This document shows, one piece after another, positions 53,019 through 63,605 of a stretch of 64,000 nt of DNA (position 1 is the stretch's first letter; the number at the start of each line of letters is the position of its first letter). Origin of the DNA: Doris montereyensis (taxonomy: Eukaryota > Mollusca > Gastropoda > Nudibranchia > Dorididae); contig JAXRKP010001342.1 in the NCBI GenBank assembly GCA_037039925.1, positions 1-64,000 of the forward strand, written 5' to 3'. Under the pieces are notes generated by a model. It worked only from the letters and a program-made list of their open reading frames with translations. It was not told where the DNA came from and did no database searches. The translations under genes and the position numbers were made by a program.

Positions 53019-55925
53019 GTAGTCTTTAAAACTGATGATAGTTTTAAGGACCTATTGTTTGCCTTTAAAACGGATGATAGTTTTAAGGACCTCACTGTTT
53101 GATTGATAGTTTTAAGGACCTCATTGTTTTCTTTACAAAGGATGATAGTTTTAAGGACCTCACTGTTTGTCTTTACAAAGGATGATAGTTTTAAGGACCT
53201 CACTGTTTGTCTTTACAAAGGATAATAGTTTTAAGGACCTCACTTTTTGTCTTTACAAAGGATGATAGTTTTAAGGACCTCACTGTTTGTCTTTACAAAG
53301 GATGATAGTTTTAAGGACCTCACTGTTTGTCTTTACAAAGGATAATAGTTTTAAGGACCTCACTGTTTGTCTTTACAAAGGATGATAGTTTTGAAGGACC
53401 TCACTGTTTGTCTTTACAAAGGATAATAGTTTTAAGGACCTCATTGTTTGTCTTTACAAAGGATGATAGTTTTAAGGACATCATATTTACAAAGGATGTT
53501 TTTTAAGGACATCACTGTTTGTCTTTACAAAGGATGATAGCTTTAAGGACCTCACCATTTGTCTTATCAAAGGATGATAGTTTTAAGGGCCTCACTGTTT
53601 GTCTTTAAATCGGATGATAGTTTTAGGACATTAATGTTTGTCTTTAAAACAAATGATAGTTTTGTCTTGTTTCTTTCTTCAGTGACTTGTACTTTTCCCA
53701 GCCGGCCGCTTTATTTGTTCTATTAACTTTACTTCATCCTCTCTTTTTTCTCTTCTTGACAATCATTTGAAATCAGTAGTGACCCAGAGCTGATGATATT
53801 TCACCGAGCATGTCTTAGTGGAGACATGCTTCTTCAATATGGACTGCAAATGATTGCTTATGGTGTCCCATATTTCTCCAACATTATTAGTATCCTCCAA
53901 GATTTTGTTGGAGAATGTTTTTGTGTCACTACGCATGACGTTGAAATTTGCCTTTTTCCATACGCTGATGGTATGTGAAATGGGTTTGGTTATATTATCT
54001 CTTATATTGCTGTCTATAAAAACAATATCATGGTCGTCGAGACTGTTTACCTTTACAAAGGATGATAGCTTTAAAAACATCACTGTTTGTCTCTCCAAAG
54101 GATGATAGCTTTAAAACATCACTGTTTGTCTCTCCAAAGGATGATATCTTGAAGGACTTCACTGTTTGTCTCTCCAAAGGAATGATAGCTTTAAAGACTT
54201 CACTGTTTGTCTTTCCAAAGGATGATAGCTTTAAAGACTTCACTGTTTGTCTTTACAAAGGATGATATCTTGAAGGATGTCACTGTTTGTCTTTTCAAAG
54301 AATGATAGCTTTAAGGACTTCACTGTCTATCTTTACAAAGGATGATAGCTTTAAAGACTTCACTGTTTGTCTGTATGAAAGGATGATAGCTTTAAGGACT
54401 TCACTGTTTGTCTTTACAAAGGATGATAGCTTTAAGGGCGTCACTGTTTGTCTTTACAAAGGATGATAGCTTTAAGGACTTCACTGTTTGTCTTTACAAA
54501 GGATGATAGCTTTAAGGACTTCACTGTTTGTCTTTACAAAGGATGATAGCTTTAAGGACTTCACTGTTTGTCTTTACAAAGGATGATAGCTTTAAGGGCG
54601 TCACTGTTTGTCTTTACAAAGGATGATAGCTTTAAGGACTTCACTGTTTGTCTTTACAAAGGATGATAGCTTTAAGGTCTTCACTGTTTGTCTTTACAAA
54701 GGATGATACCTTTAAGGACTTCACTGTTTGTCTTTACAAAGGATGATAGCTTTAAGGATGTTACTGTTTGTCTTTACAAAGGATGATACCTTTAAGGACT
54801 TCACTGTTTGTCTTTACAAAGGATGATAGCTTTAAGGATGTTACTGTTTGTCTTTCAAAGGAGGATAGCTTTAAGGGTGTCACTGTTTGACTTTACAAAG
54901 GATGTTAGCTTTAAGGACTTCACTGTTTCCTGTTCAAAGGATGATAGCTTTAAGGACTTCACTGTTTGACTTTACAAAGGATGTTAGCTTTAAGGACTTC
55001 ATTGTTTGTTTTTCAAAGGATGATAGCTTTAAGGACTTCACTGTTTGACTTTACAAAGGATGTTAGCTTTAAGGAATCCATTGTTTGTTTTTACAAAGGA
55101 TGATAGCTTTATGGGCGTCACTGTTTATCTTTACAAAGGATACGGACTTCACTGTTTGTCTTTACAAAGGATAAGGACTTCACTGTTTATCTTTACAAAG
55201 GATAAGGACTTCACTGTTTGTCTTTACAAAGGATAAGGACTTCACTGTTTATCTTTACAAAGGATAAGGACTTCACTGTTTATCTTTACAAAGGATAAGG
55301 ACTTCACTGTTTATCTTTACAAAGGATAAGGACTTCACTGCTTGTCTTTACAAAGGATGATAACTTTATGGGCGTCACTGTTTATCTTTACAATAGATGA
55401 TAGCTTTATGGACTTCATTGTTTGTCTTTACAAAGGATGATAACTTTAAGGGCGTCACTGTTTGTCTTTACAATAGATGATAGCTTTATGGACTTCATTG
55501 TTTGTCTTTACAAAGGATGAGTACTTCACTGTTTGTCTTTACAAAGGATGATAGCTTTAAATATTTCATTGTCAGTCTTTACAAAGGGTGATAGCTTTAA
55601 GGACTTCACTGTTTATCTTTACAAAGGATGATAACTTTAAGTACTTCACTGTTTGTCTTTACAAAGGATGATAGCTTTAAGTACTTCACTGTTTGTCTTT
55701 ACAAAGGATGATAGCTTTAAGTACTTCACTGTTTGTCTTTACAAAGGATGATAGTTTTATAGACGTCACTGTTTGTTTTTACAAAGGATGATAGCTTTAA
55801 GGGCGTCACTGTTTGTCTTTAGATTTAAAGGACTTAGATTTGTTTGTCTTTACAAAGGATGATGGCTTTAAGGACGTCACTGTTTGTCTTTACAAAGGAT
55901 GATCTTTAAGGACGTCACTGTTTGT
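53019..55925 (+). repeat. 40-bp satellite array, forward orientation
   Basis: Monomer GTCTTTACAAAGGATGATAG followed by CTTTAAGGACTTCACTGTTT. Subfamilies are ordered along the array: TTTTAAGGACCTCACTG forms (53019-53660), CTTTAAGGACTTCACTG forms (54045-55130), shortened 31-bp monomers lacking GATAGCTTTAA (about 55140-55345), then mixed forms. Interrupted at about 53661-54044 by a LINE relic. The open frames along the array are repeat artefacts. Confidence 0.96.
53763..54050 (-). pseudogene. LINE relic (endonuclease-RT linker region) inside the satellite
   Basis: Minus-strand translation LDDHDIVFIDSNIRDNITKP, then HTISVWKKANFNVM and LKKHVSTKT followed by WVTTDFK. This matches the end of the apurinic endonuclease (SDHD-like) and the following linker of Jockey/CR1/RTE-type LINEs (HKV..W.KA.W ... 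KHIP.K ... PW.T..LK). No RT follows. Confidence 0.7.
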
Positions 55926-56119
55926 CCTTGTAAAGACAAACCTATGATCCTTTGTAAAGGACAAACAGTAAGGCCCTTAAGGCTATTATCATTTGTAAAG
56001 ACAAAATGTGAGGCCCTTAAAGCTATTATCATTTGTAAAGACAAAATGTGAGGCCCTTAAAGCTATCATTCTTTGTAAAGACAAATGGTGAGGCCCTTAA
56101 AGTTGTTATCCTTTATAAA
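55926..56119 (-). repeat. 40-bp satellite, reversed orientation (left of the gypsy insertion)
   Basis: Here the same monomer runs on the opposite strand (TTTGTAAAGACAAA and GTGAGGCCCTTAAAGC). It continues beyond the inserted element at 61726. The orientation switch lies at about 55925-55935. Confidence 0.93.
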
Positions 56120-56158
56120 TGTAATATGGCTATTATTGCCATTTATGTAGAATGGTCG
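56120..56158 (+). mobile_element. 5' LTR remnant
   Basis: The first about 40 bp match the start of the 3' LTR (TGTA, then TATGG, ATTATTGCCATTTATGTAG) with about five differences. RT coding sequence starts immediately afterwards, so the deletion breakpoint lies at about 56150-56165. Confidence 0.8.
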
Positions 56159-56160
56159 GT

Positions 56161-57170
56161 ATGGGTGGTGTCACTAATGGGGTCGCGACGTTTCAGAAAT
56201 GCATGGAAACGTGTATGGGCGATGCCTATCTAACTGTGTGCCTGCTTTATTTGGATGATATCATAGTTTTCAGTAAGACATTTTCTGAACACACAGAAAA
56301 GCTTGAAATGGTTCTAAACAAGCTATTCAGTGCTGGCCTGAAGTTGAAGCCATCGAAATGTAAGCTTCTTCAAAGTGAACTTAAATATTTGGGACATGTT
56401 GTATCCCGAGATGGCGTTTCTTGTGATTCTGATAAAGTCACATGTGTTAGAGACTGGCCTACTCCATCGACAGCCAAAGGGTTGTATAGTTTTCTTGGAT
56501 TTGTTGGATTCTCCAGACGATTCATTTCCAAATGTTCTGCTGTAGCGAGGCCTTTGTACGATATATTAAAGAGCGCTTCTGAGAAGAAACGTACTGTGAA
56601 ACTCGCTTGGGATGGACACCATCAAGAAGTGTTCGAGAAGTTGAAAGAGGTCGTCACAAATGCTCCCGTTCTGGCGTGTGCCGATTACACCAAAGGATTT
56701 ATTTTACATACAAACGATTCTTGTTATTCTCTTGATGCAGTATTATACCAGGAAAAAAGAAGGCGTTAAGAGAGTTGTTGCCTATGCTGGTAGGGGCTTT
56801 TCTAAGTCTGAAAAGAATTACTCTACCCTAGTTCTCAAATGGGCCGTCACACACAAATTCTATGAGTACCCTATGACCGGCGTATCACAGCATATACCGA
56901 CAACAACCCGCTCATTTACGTCCTCACCACGGCGAAATTAGATGCTATGGGTCATAGATGGGTTGCTGCCCTGGCTGATTTTGACTTTGAAATAGTGTAT
57001 CGGCCAGGAACGGCTAATACTAGGGACGCAGATGGATTGTCCCGTATTAAATGGCCACAGCAATCACTGAGTACTGAAATCGTACAAGCGGCTCTGATTG
57101 GTATAAGTTCGAATATTGAGAATACTGTTCAGGAAAAAAAGGCCAATTTATTGATATTTCAATTTTAGGC
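56161..57170 (+). pseudogene. gypsy reverse transcriptase / RNase H part of pol
   Basis: RT starts mid-domain at GVTNGVATFQKCME, then the catalytic CLLYLDDIIVFSK, LKPSKCKLLQSELKYLGHVV and FLGFVGFSRRFI, thumb and connection. RNase H: FILHTNDSCYSLDAVLYQE, where the usual catalytic Asp (TDAS) is replaced by Asn; then VVAYAGRGFSKSEKNY, and after shifts GHRWVAALADFDFEIVYRPG. Frame shifts near 56755 (A-run) and 56885. Confidence 0.9.
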
Positions 57171-57179
57171 TCTGTCAAT

Positions 57180-58160
57180 TGGAAGAATGAACAGATTCAA
57201 GGCACTCCCATTGCAGAAGTCTTGGCTTTCTTTCGGAAGGAGGTCAAGTTGAGATCCTGTCAGCGTGACATTCAAACTCTCCTTCGAGAAAGGAAAAGAC
57301 TTACTCTTAAACATGGTGTCGTCTTCCGTAGAGGACAGAAAGATGAGAAACAAGTTTTACAGCTTGTACTGCCAGTTTCTTTAAGGAACAGAGCGTTAGA
57401 ACATGTCCATGACAAAAAATGGTCATTTAGGGGTTGATTGTTCCCTTGAGCTTCTACTAGATAGATTTGTTCTGGCCTGAATGACCCACGATATCAGGAA
57501 ATATATTAGTCATTGCCAGCGGTGACTATGTCACAAATGTGACTCATAACAACATGTCCTACTTGCTTCGATCAAAACAACAGAAACCATGGAATTCGTT
57601 TGCATGGATTGTCTAGGTGTAGAACTTTGTTCTGGGGCATAGAAAACATTATTGTTATAACAGACCACTTTTCAAAATATGCTCAAACCTTTCCAACTCG
57701 CAATCAAACGGCTCAGACGATAGTTAAAGTCCTGTTCGGTAATTTTGTAATTCACTATGGATTCCCTTTACGATTGCACTCCGACCAAGGCCGTGCCTTT
57801 GAAGGCAAAGTCACACAAGCTTTATGTCGGATTGCGGGAATTACTAAATCCCGTACTACCCTTTATCACCCACAAGGAAACGGCCAAATTGAATGGTTCA
57901 ATCGTAGTCTCCTTGACATGCTTGATACGATGACAGCTGATCAAAAGTCCAGGTGGAAGGAGTTTGTCCTTCAGCTTACGCATGCGTATAATAATAGCAC
58001 GATGCATGCCACAACATTCTACTCTCCTTTCTTCCTGATGTTCGGAAGGGAACCACAGTTACCAGTTGACGTAGACTTGGACTTACCAGCCAAGCAAAAT
58101 AACAGCGGTCTTGAGTATCCTGAGTATGTAAAGAACGTACACGAGCGTTTTCGATACGCC
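57180..58160 (+). pseudogene. gypsy integrase (zinc-binding region and catalytic core)
   Basis: The N-terminal zinc-binding part (about 57400-57560) is broken by shifts and stops, but HVHDK, YISHCQR and CHKCDS remain. The core from about 57640 is open and keeps all three DDE residues in context: VITDHFSKYAQTFPT, LHSDQGRAFEG and HPQGNGQIEWFNRSL. Then TFYSPFFLMFGREPQLPVD and VKNVHERFRYA lead into the amplified repeat. Confidence 0.9.
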
Positions 58161-59352
58161 TATCAGATGGCTAAGAGCAATGCTAGTAAAGCCCAAGACG
58201 TCCAAAAGACTCAGTACGATGGTAAAACTTTCACCTATCAGATGGCTAAGAGCAATGCTAGTAAAGCCCAAGACGCCAAGAAGACTCGGTACGATGGTAA
58301 AACTTTCACCTATCAGAAAACTTTAAAGCCCAAGACACCTATCATGGTAAAACTTTCACCTATCAGATGGCTAAGAGCAATGCTAGTAAAGCCCAAGACG
58401 CCAAGAAGACTCGGTACGATGGTAAAACTTTCACCTATCAGATGGCTAAGAGCAATGCTAGTAAAGCCCAAGACGCCAAGAAGACTCGGTACGATGGTAA
58501 AACTTTCACCTATCAGATGGCTAAGAGCAATGCTAGTAAAGACCAAGACATCCAGAAGACTCGGTAAGACGGTAAAACTTTCACCTATCAGATGGCTAAG
58601 AGCAATGCTAGTAAAGCACAAGACATCCAGAAGACTCGGTACGATGGTAAAATCACCTATGGCTAAGAGCAATGCTAGTAAAGCCCAAGACGTCCAAAAG
58701 ACTCGGTAAGATGGTAAAACTTTCACCTATCAGATGGCTAAGAGCAATGCTAGTAAAGCACAAGACATCCAGAAGACTCGGTACGATGGTAAAAGCCTAT
58801 CACTTTTATCAGATGGCTAAGAGCAACTAGTAAAGCCCAAGACGCCAAAAGACTCGGTACGATGGTAAAACTTTCACCTATCAGATGGCTAAGAGCAATG
58901 CTAGTAAAGACCAAGACGTCCAAAAGACTCGGTACGATGGTAAAACTTTCACCTATCAGATGGCTAAGAGCAATGCTAGTAAAGCACAAGACATCCAGAA
59001 GACTCGGTACGATGGTAAAACTTTCACCTATCAGATGGCTAAGAGCAATGCTAGTAAAGACCAAGACGTCCAAAAGACTCGGTACGATGGTAAAACTTTC
59101 ACCTATCAGATGGCTAAGAGCAATGCTAGTAAAGCACAAACGTCCAAAAGACTCGTAGACCAAACGTCCAAAAGACTCGGTACGATGGTAAAACTTTCAC
59201 CTATCAGATGGCTAAGAGCAATGCTAGTAAAGCACAAACGTCCAAAAGACTCGGTAAGATGGCTAAGAAATGCTAGTAAAGCACAAACTATCAGATGGCT
59301 AAGAGCAATGCTAGTAAAGCCCAAGACATCCAGAAGACTCGGTACGATGGTA
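58161..59352 (+). repeat. 75-bp in-frame repeat amplified in the integrase C-terminal region
   Basis: About 15-16 copies of a 75-bp unit (25 codons) encoding YQMAKSNASKAQDVQKTRYD plus GKTFT. Early copies are exact multiples of three; later ones have indels and truncations (for example about 58320-58345, 58650-58665, 59140-59290). A single such segment is normal in gypsy pol between the core and the GPY-like module; the multiplication is not. Confidence 0.92.
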
Positions 59353-59981
59353 AAGTCAGAGGTGTAAAACTTTCACATGGGTCCCCGTAAAGAACGGAGC
59401 CCACAAAAAGAGACACAAACTGGCAGACAAGTGGCACTATGACGTTTTCGTGGTCCATAGACAGCCAAACGAGGACATTCATGTCTATGGAGTGAGGAAA
59501 GCAGACGGTAAGGGACCGAGGAAAGGGCTTCATCGTAACTTACCGCTGCCTGTCGATCGTAATTTGTTAGATCGCGCTCGGCAAAGTCCTTGTCGTAACA
59601 TTGTTAAGGGCTGTAAAAACGTAGATCCTCAGGAGGAATCAGAATGTTCCACTCGTCTTGTTCGTCAGGTTGTAGCAGAGAAAATGGTTGTGTCGACACG
59701 CCTTCCGACGTATGTGCACTCCAAGTCGATGATGATGGCATAGAGTTATCATCTGGCACTGTACTGGAAACGTAACTCTCAGATGTGTCATTTGTGGACA
59801 GCAGAAAGAGGGTTCCAGGAACGGAGATCATCTCTAATGAGCCTCCCAGTGACCATGGCAGTGTTTGTTCCTTTGCGGACTCAGAATCGAGCCACTTGTC
59901 GATTCGACTACAAAGGCAGCAGCGAAAGCCAATGTGGATGACCTATGGAGAATACGTTGTATCTCAGCCACTGCTACTTAA
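59353..59981 (+). pseudogene. gypsy pol C-terminal tail
   Basis: VPVKNGAHKKRHKLADKWHY, DVFVVHRQPNEDIHVYGVRK and GLHRNLPLPV are the conserved module after the integrase core. A variable Ser/Glu-rich part and a frame shift near 59743-59785 follow, then RLQRQQRKPMWMTYGEYVVS. The frame is then interrupted by the TTAA element; its last 23 codons lie at 61058-61127. Confidence 0.8.
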
Positions 59982-61053
59982 GGGAGGAGGGGGGGGGGGG
60001 GCGCCACATGGACTGGCGAGTTTGGGACCAAAAGGTTGATTTTCTGTTTTTTGCATATTCGGGTAGAACGATCATTTATCTACAAGTTCATCGCAGAAAA
60101 ATGTCCATATGACGTATAATTCTTTTTTTACAAAAATATTTTGTAGGCGAGGGTAGGTAAAAACAATTAAAATTGTCCTAAATTGCTCTAACACTGACTG
60201 AGAAAATGGCAGTAAAAACCCGTATATTGGCGGTTAATCGCTAAATGTGGCATTACCGAGGTGATCTAGTTTCTGCCAATATCTCTCGTCGCTTCAGCCC
60301 ATCGCTGTCATGTAAGAGGCGTTGCGTGTCAGCGTGTACGTAAACACGCGCACAAGCATAGGATATAGAGGAAAAAACAAATAACTGGTCATTTTGACGT
60401 CTGTTTTCATAACAGTGCACATCTAAACCTAGATTTATAATCCTCTTTATATTAATAACAATGCCAGAGACTGTCGAAAGAATAAGGGGCTGCTACAACA
60501 AGGGGAACCTGTCTGAAGCGTTTGTTTTTGTGTTATTTTCTTTTTTGATTTTTTTTACTTGTATTTTTTCGAAATGTAGTTTTTCCCCACTAAAATTTTA
60601 TCTCCTCCGCCATTTACCGAACGATTTGTATTATACTTGGCACACATGTTCCTCTTGTAAATGTTAATAGAATGACGTCGTTTAAAAAAAAAAAGTAAGT
60701 TTTTTTTTCAGAAAGTATTTAAAAAAAAATTAAAATGCCGTTTTTGTACATTCACGATATATAGTATTTTCAAAAACTCATTAAAAAAACGTTTCCAAAA
60801 TATCAAAAAGAAAAATGACGTCACTCTTTAGATATTGAATGGAAAAGACGATATGCACAGGTTTTGAGTGCTTTTATTCATTACTAAGGGAGAAGATAGA
60901 TTTTGAAAATTGAGTCATAATCCAAACTGGCGGCCGTTTCTATGACAACCAAGGACGCTACAAACTTTTCAGTTACTCATGTACATACTAAATACAAAAA
61001 CCTAAACTCAAAAGCAAAAAAAAAGCACATCAGGAGGCGCCCCCCCCCCCCCC
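59982..61053. mobile_element. 1,072-bp TTAA-flanked element with G-rich inverted ends
   Basis: TTAA at 59978-59981 and 61054-61057. The left end is GGGAGGAGGGGG...GCGCC; the right end, reverse-complemented, is GGGGGGGGGGGGG...GCGCC, giving inverted ends of about 22-26 bp. No transposase frame inside. TTAA duplication is typical of piggyBac and Kolobok elements; the GGG start differs from the usual piggyBac CCC, so the family is open. Removal with one TTAA keeps the gypsy pol frame open. Confidence 0.85.
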
Positions 61054-61349
61054 TTAATATCAGCCGCAGGATCACAAATGCCTCATCTAAGTTTAATTCG
61101 AGATTTAGAAAGTTAGTAAAGCGTTAAAGTTACTGGATAAGGGATCGATTTTTTTTTCTTTCTTTTCCTATCGAACAGTTCATATAACTTAATTAAAAGT
61201 CAACATCAGTTTTTATTCATTTTCGGAGACAAACGCCTAGAACTCATTAGTGTCACATGCCATTAATTGCATTATTCTGATTCATTTACTTGTATTTTGC
61301 AGAGATAGTTCTTGAAAATCGGGACGATTTTTGCCTTGGCACGGGAGTA

Positions 61350-61725
61350 TGTAGTATGGTCATTATTGCCATTTATGTAGTATGGTCGTTATTGGTCATT
61401 GCGAGTCATGTATGTCGACTCAACATAATGTCAAATCAATAAGTGCGTACCAAAAAGGAAACCCGTTTAGCACAAAAGGGGTGACATCTCCGGTAATCGT
61501 AGCGTAAAGTCAATCAGTGATCACGTGATACCCCTTACCTCGTGAAACAAACTGACGGGCATTCCCTCTCATACCAACGTTTGGCAGCTATCGATGTTTT
61601 GTACTCGGTGTGTATCGTTAAAGTTTGTGAATTCAATTTGCGAAACTTGTTTTTCGTTATTTCCTTAACAGGTACATACGCTGTTTATGGTTGCTTACAT
61701 AAATGGCAATAATGACCATACTACA
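61350..61725 (+). mobile_element. gypsy 3' LTR (376 bp)
   Basis: Starts TGTAGTATGG and ends CCATACTACA. The outer arms 61348-61379 and 61696-61727 are perfect 32-bp inverted repeats (the outermost two bases lie outside the LTR), far longer than the few-bp inverted ends usual for LTRs. The start also contains a direct repeat of TATGTAGTATGGTC at 61348 and about 61375. The sequence GGCACGGGAG just upstream is a weak polypurine tract. Confidence 0.85.
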
Positions 61726-63605
61726 TAAAGACAAATGATGAGGCCCTTAAACCTATCATCCTTTGAAAAGACAACTGGTGATGCCCTTAAAGCTATCATC
61801 CTTTGTAAAGACAAATGGTGAGGTCCTTAAAATTATAATTCTTTGTAAACACAAACAGTGATGCCCTGACGTCCTTATAGCTATCAATGTTTTAAAGGAC
61901 AAACATCGACGGCCTTAAAGCTCTCATCCTTTGTAAAAACAAACAGTGAGGTCCTTAAAGCTGTCATCCTTTCTAAGGACACCCAGTGAGGCCCTTAAAG
62001 TTATCCTTTGTAAAGACACCCAGTGAGGTCATTAAAGCTACCAGCGTCTAAGGACAAACAGTGACGTCCTGAAAGCTATCATCCTTTGTAAGGACAAACA
62101 GTGACGTCCTTACTCCCTATTATCCTTTGTAAGAAGAAAAAGAGACGCCCTTAAAGCCATCATCCTTTGTAAGGACAAACACTTACGTCCTTAAAGCTTT
62201 CATCCTGTGTAAGGACAAACAGTGATGTCCGTAAAGCTATCATCATTTGTAAGGACAAACCGGGGCGTTCTTATAGCTATCAATCTTTTTAAGGACAAAG
62301 AGTGACATCCTTAAAGCTATCATCCTTTATAAGTACAAACAGAACGTCCTTAAAGCTATCATCTTTTGTAACGACAAACACTTAATGCTCTTAAAGCTAC
62401 CATCCTCTGTAAGGACAACCATTGAGGACAAATGGTGAAGCCCTTAAAGCTACCATACTTTGTAAGGACAAACACTGAGATCCTTACAGCTGCCATCCTT
62501 TGTAAGGACAACCAGTGAGGTCATTAAAGCTATCATCGTTTCTAAGGACAAACAGTGACGTCCTGAAAGCTATCATCCTTTGTAAGGACAAACAGTGACG
62601 TACTTAACGCTACCATCATTTGTAAGGACAAACACATACGTCCTAAAAAGCTATCACCCTTTGTAATGACAAACAGTGACATCCGTAAAGCTATCATCCT
62701 GTGTAAGTGATGGACAAACAGTGATGTCCTTATAGCTATCCATTTTTTTTAGGACAAACAGTTATGCTGGTAATACTATCATCCTTTCTAAGGACAACCG
62801 GTGAGGTTTTTAAAGCTATCATCCTATGTAAGGACAAACAGTGAAGCCCTTAAAGTTCTTATCCGTTGTAAAGACAAACAGTGGCGGCCTTAAAGTTACC
62901 ATATTTTGTAAAGACAAACAGTGACGTTTTTAAAGCTATCATATTTTGTAAGGATAAACAGTGGTGTCCTTCAAGCTATCATATTTTGTAAGGACAAACA
63001 GTGGTGTCCTTAAAGCTATCATATTTTGTAAGGACAAACAGTGGTGTCCTTCAAGCTATCATATTTTGTAAGGACAAACAGTGGTGTCCTTAAAGCTATC
63101 ATATTGTGTAAGGACAAACAGTGGTGTCCTTAAAGCTATCCTCTTTGTAAAGACAAACAGTGGTGTCCTTAAAGCTATCGTCTTTTGTAAGGACAAATGG
63201 TGAAGATCTTAAAGCTTGTAAAGTCAAATGGTGAAGACCTTAAAGCTATCATCCTTTGTAAGGACAACAAGTGGAGTCCTTAAAGCTAACATCTTTTGTA
63301 AGGACAAACAGTGACGTCCTTAAAGCTATCATCCATTGTAAGGACAAACAGTGACGTCCTTAAATCTATCATACTTTGTAGAGTCAAATGATGAAGACCT
63401 TAAAGCTATCATCTTTTGTAAGGACAACCAATGGAGTCCTTAAAGCTAACATCTTTTGTAAGGACAACCAGTGAGGTCTTTAAAGCTATCATCTTTTGTA
63501 AGGACAAACAGTGAAGTCCTTAAAGCTAACATCCTTTGTAAGGACAAACAGTGACGTCCTTAAAGCTATCATCTTTTGTAAGGACAACCAGTGAGGTCCT
63601 TAGGG
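61726..63605 (-). repeat. 40-bp satellite array, reversed orientation (right part)
   Basis: Monomer GTGACGTCCTTAAAGCTATC followed by ATCCTTTGTAAGGACAAACA, the reverse complement of the 53-55.9 kb type. Monomers diverge more at the left; a homogenised block with CAGTGGTGTCCTT lies at about 62945-63170. Ends abruptly at 63605. Confidence 0.95.

Larger units (their letters stand above)
56120..61725 (+). mobile_element. Ty3/gypsy LTR retrotransposon relic, inserted in the 40-bp satellite
   Basis: Bounded by TGTAATATGG... and ...CCATACTACA, with the 4-bp direct repeat TAAA on both sides (56116-56119, 61726-61729). Removing it restores a normal satellite monomer. Contents in order: first about 40 bp of a 5' LTR, partial RT, RNase H, integrase, an amplified repeat, a pol tail interrupted by a TTAA element, and a full 3' LTR. 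Most of the 5' LTR, gag, protease and the RT N-terminus are deleted, and several frame shifts are present, so it cannot be active. Confidence 0.9.

Noticed and set aside
52997..55236. Open frames with KLSSFVKTNSE or LFVFTKDDSF repeats
   Set aside because: Products of the 40-bp satellite monomer on either strand.
60461..61127. Small open frames inside the TTAA element as a transposase
   Set aside because: Too short, low complexity, no catalytic motifs; the last 23 codons belong to the gypsy pol tail.
61348..61727. Calling this a stand-alone MITE
   Set aside because: The same terminus occurs at 56120 next to gypsy pol, and the TAAA duplication brackets the whole 5.6 kb, so it is the 3' LTR.
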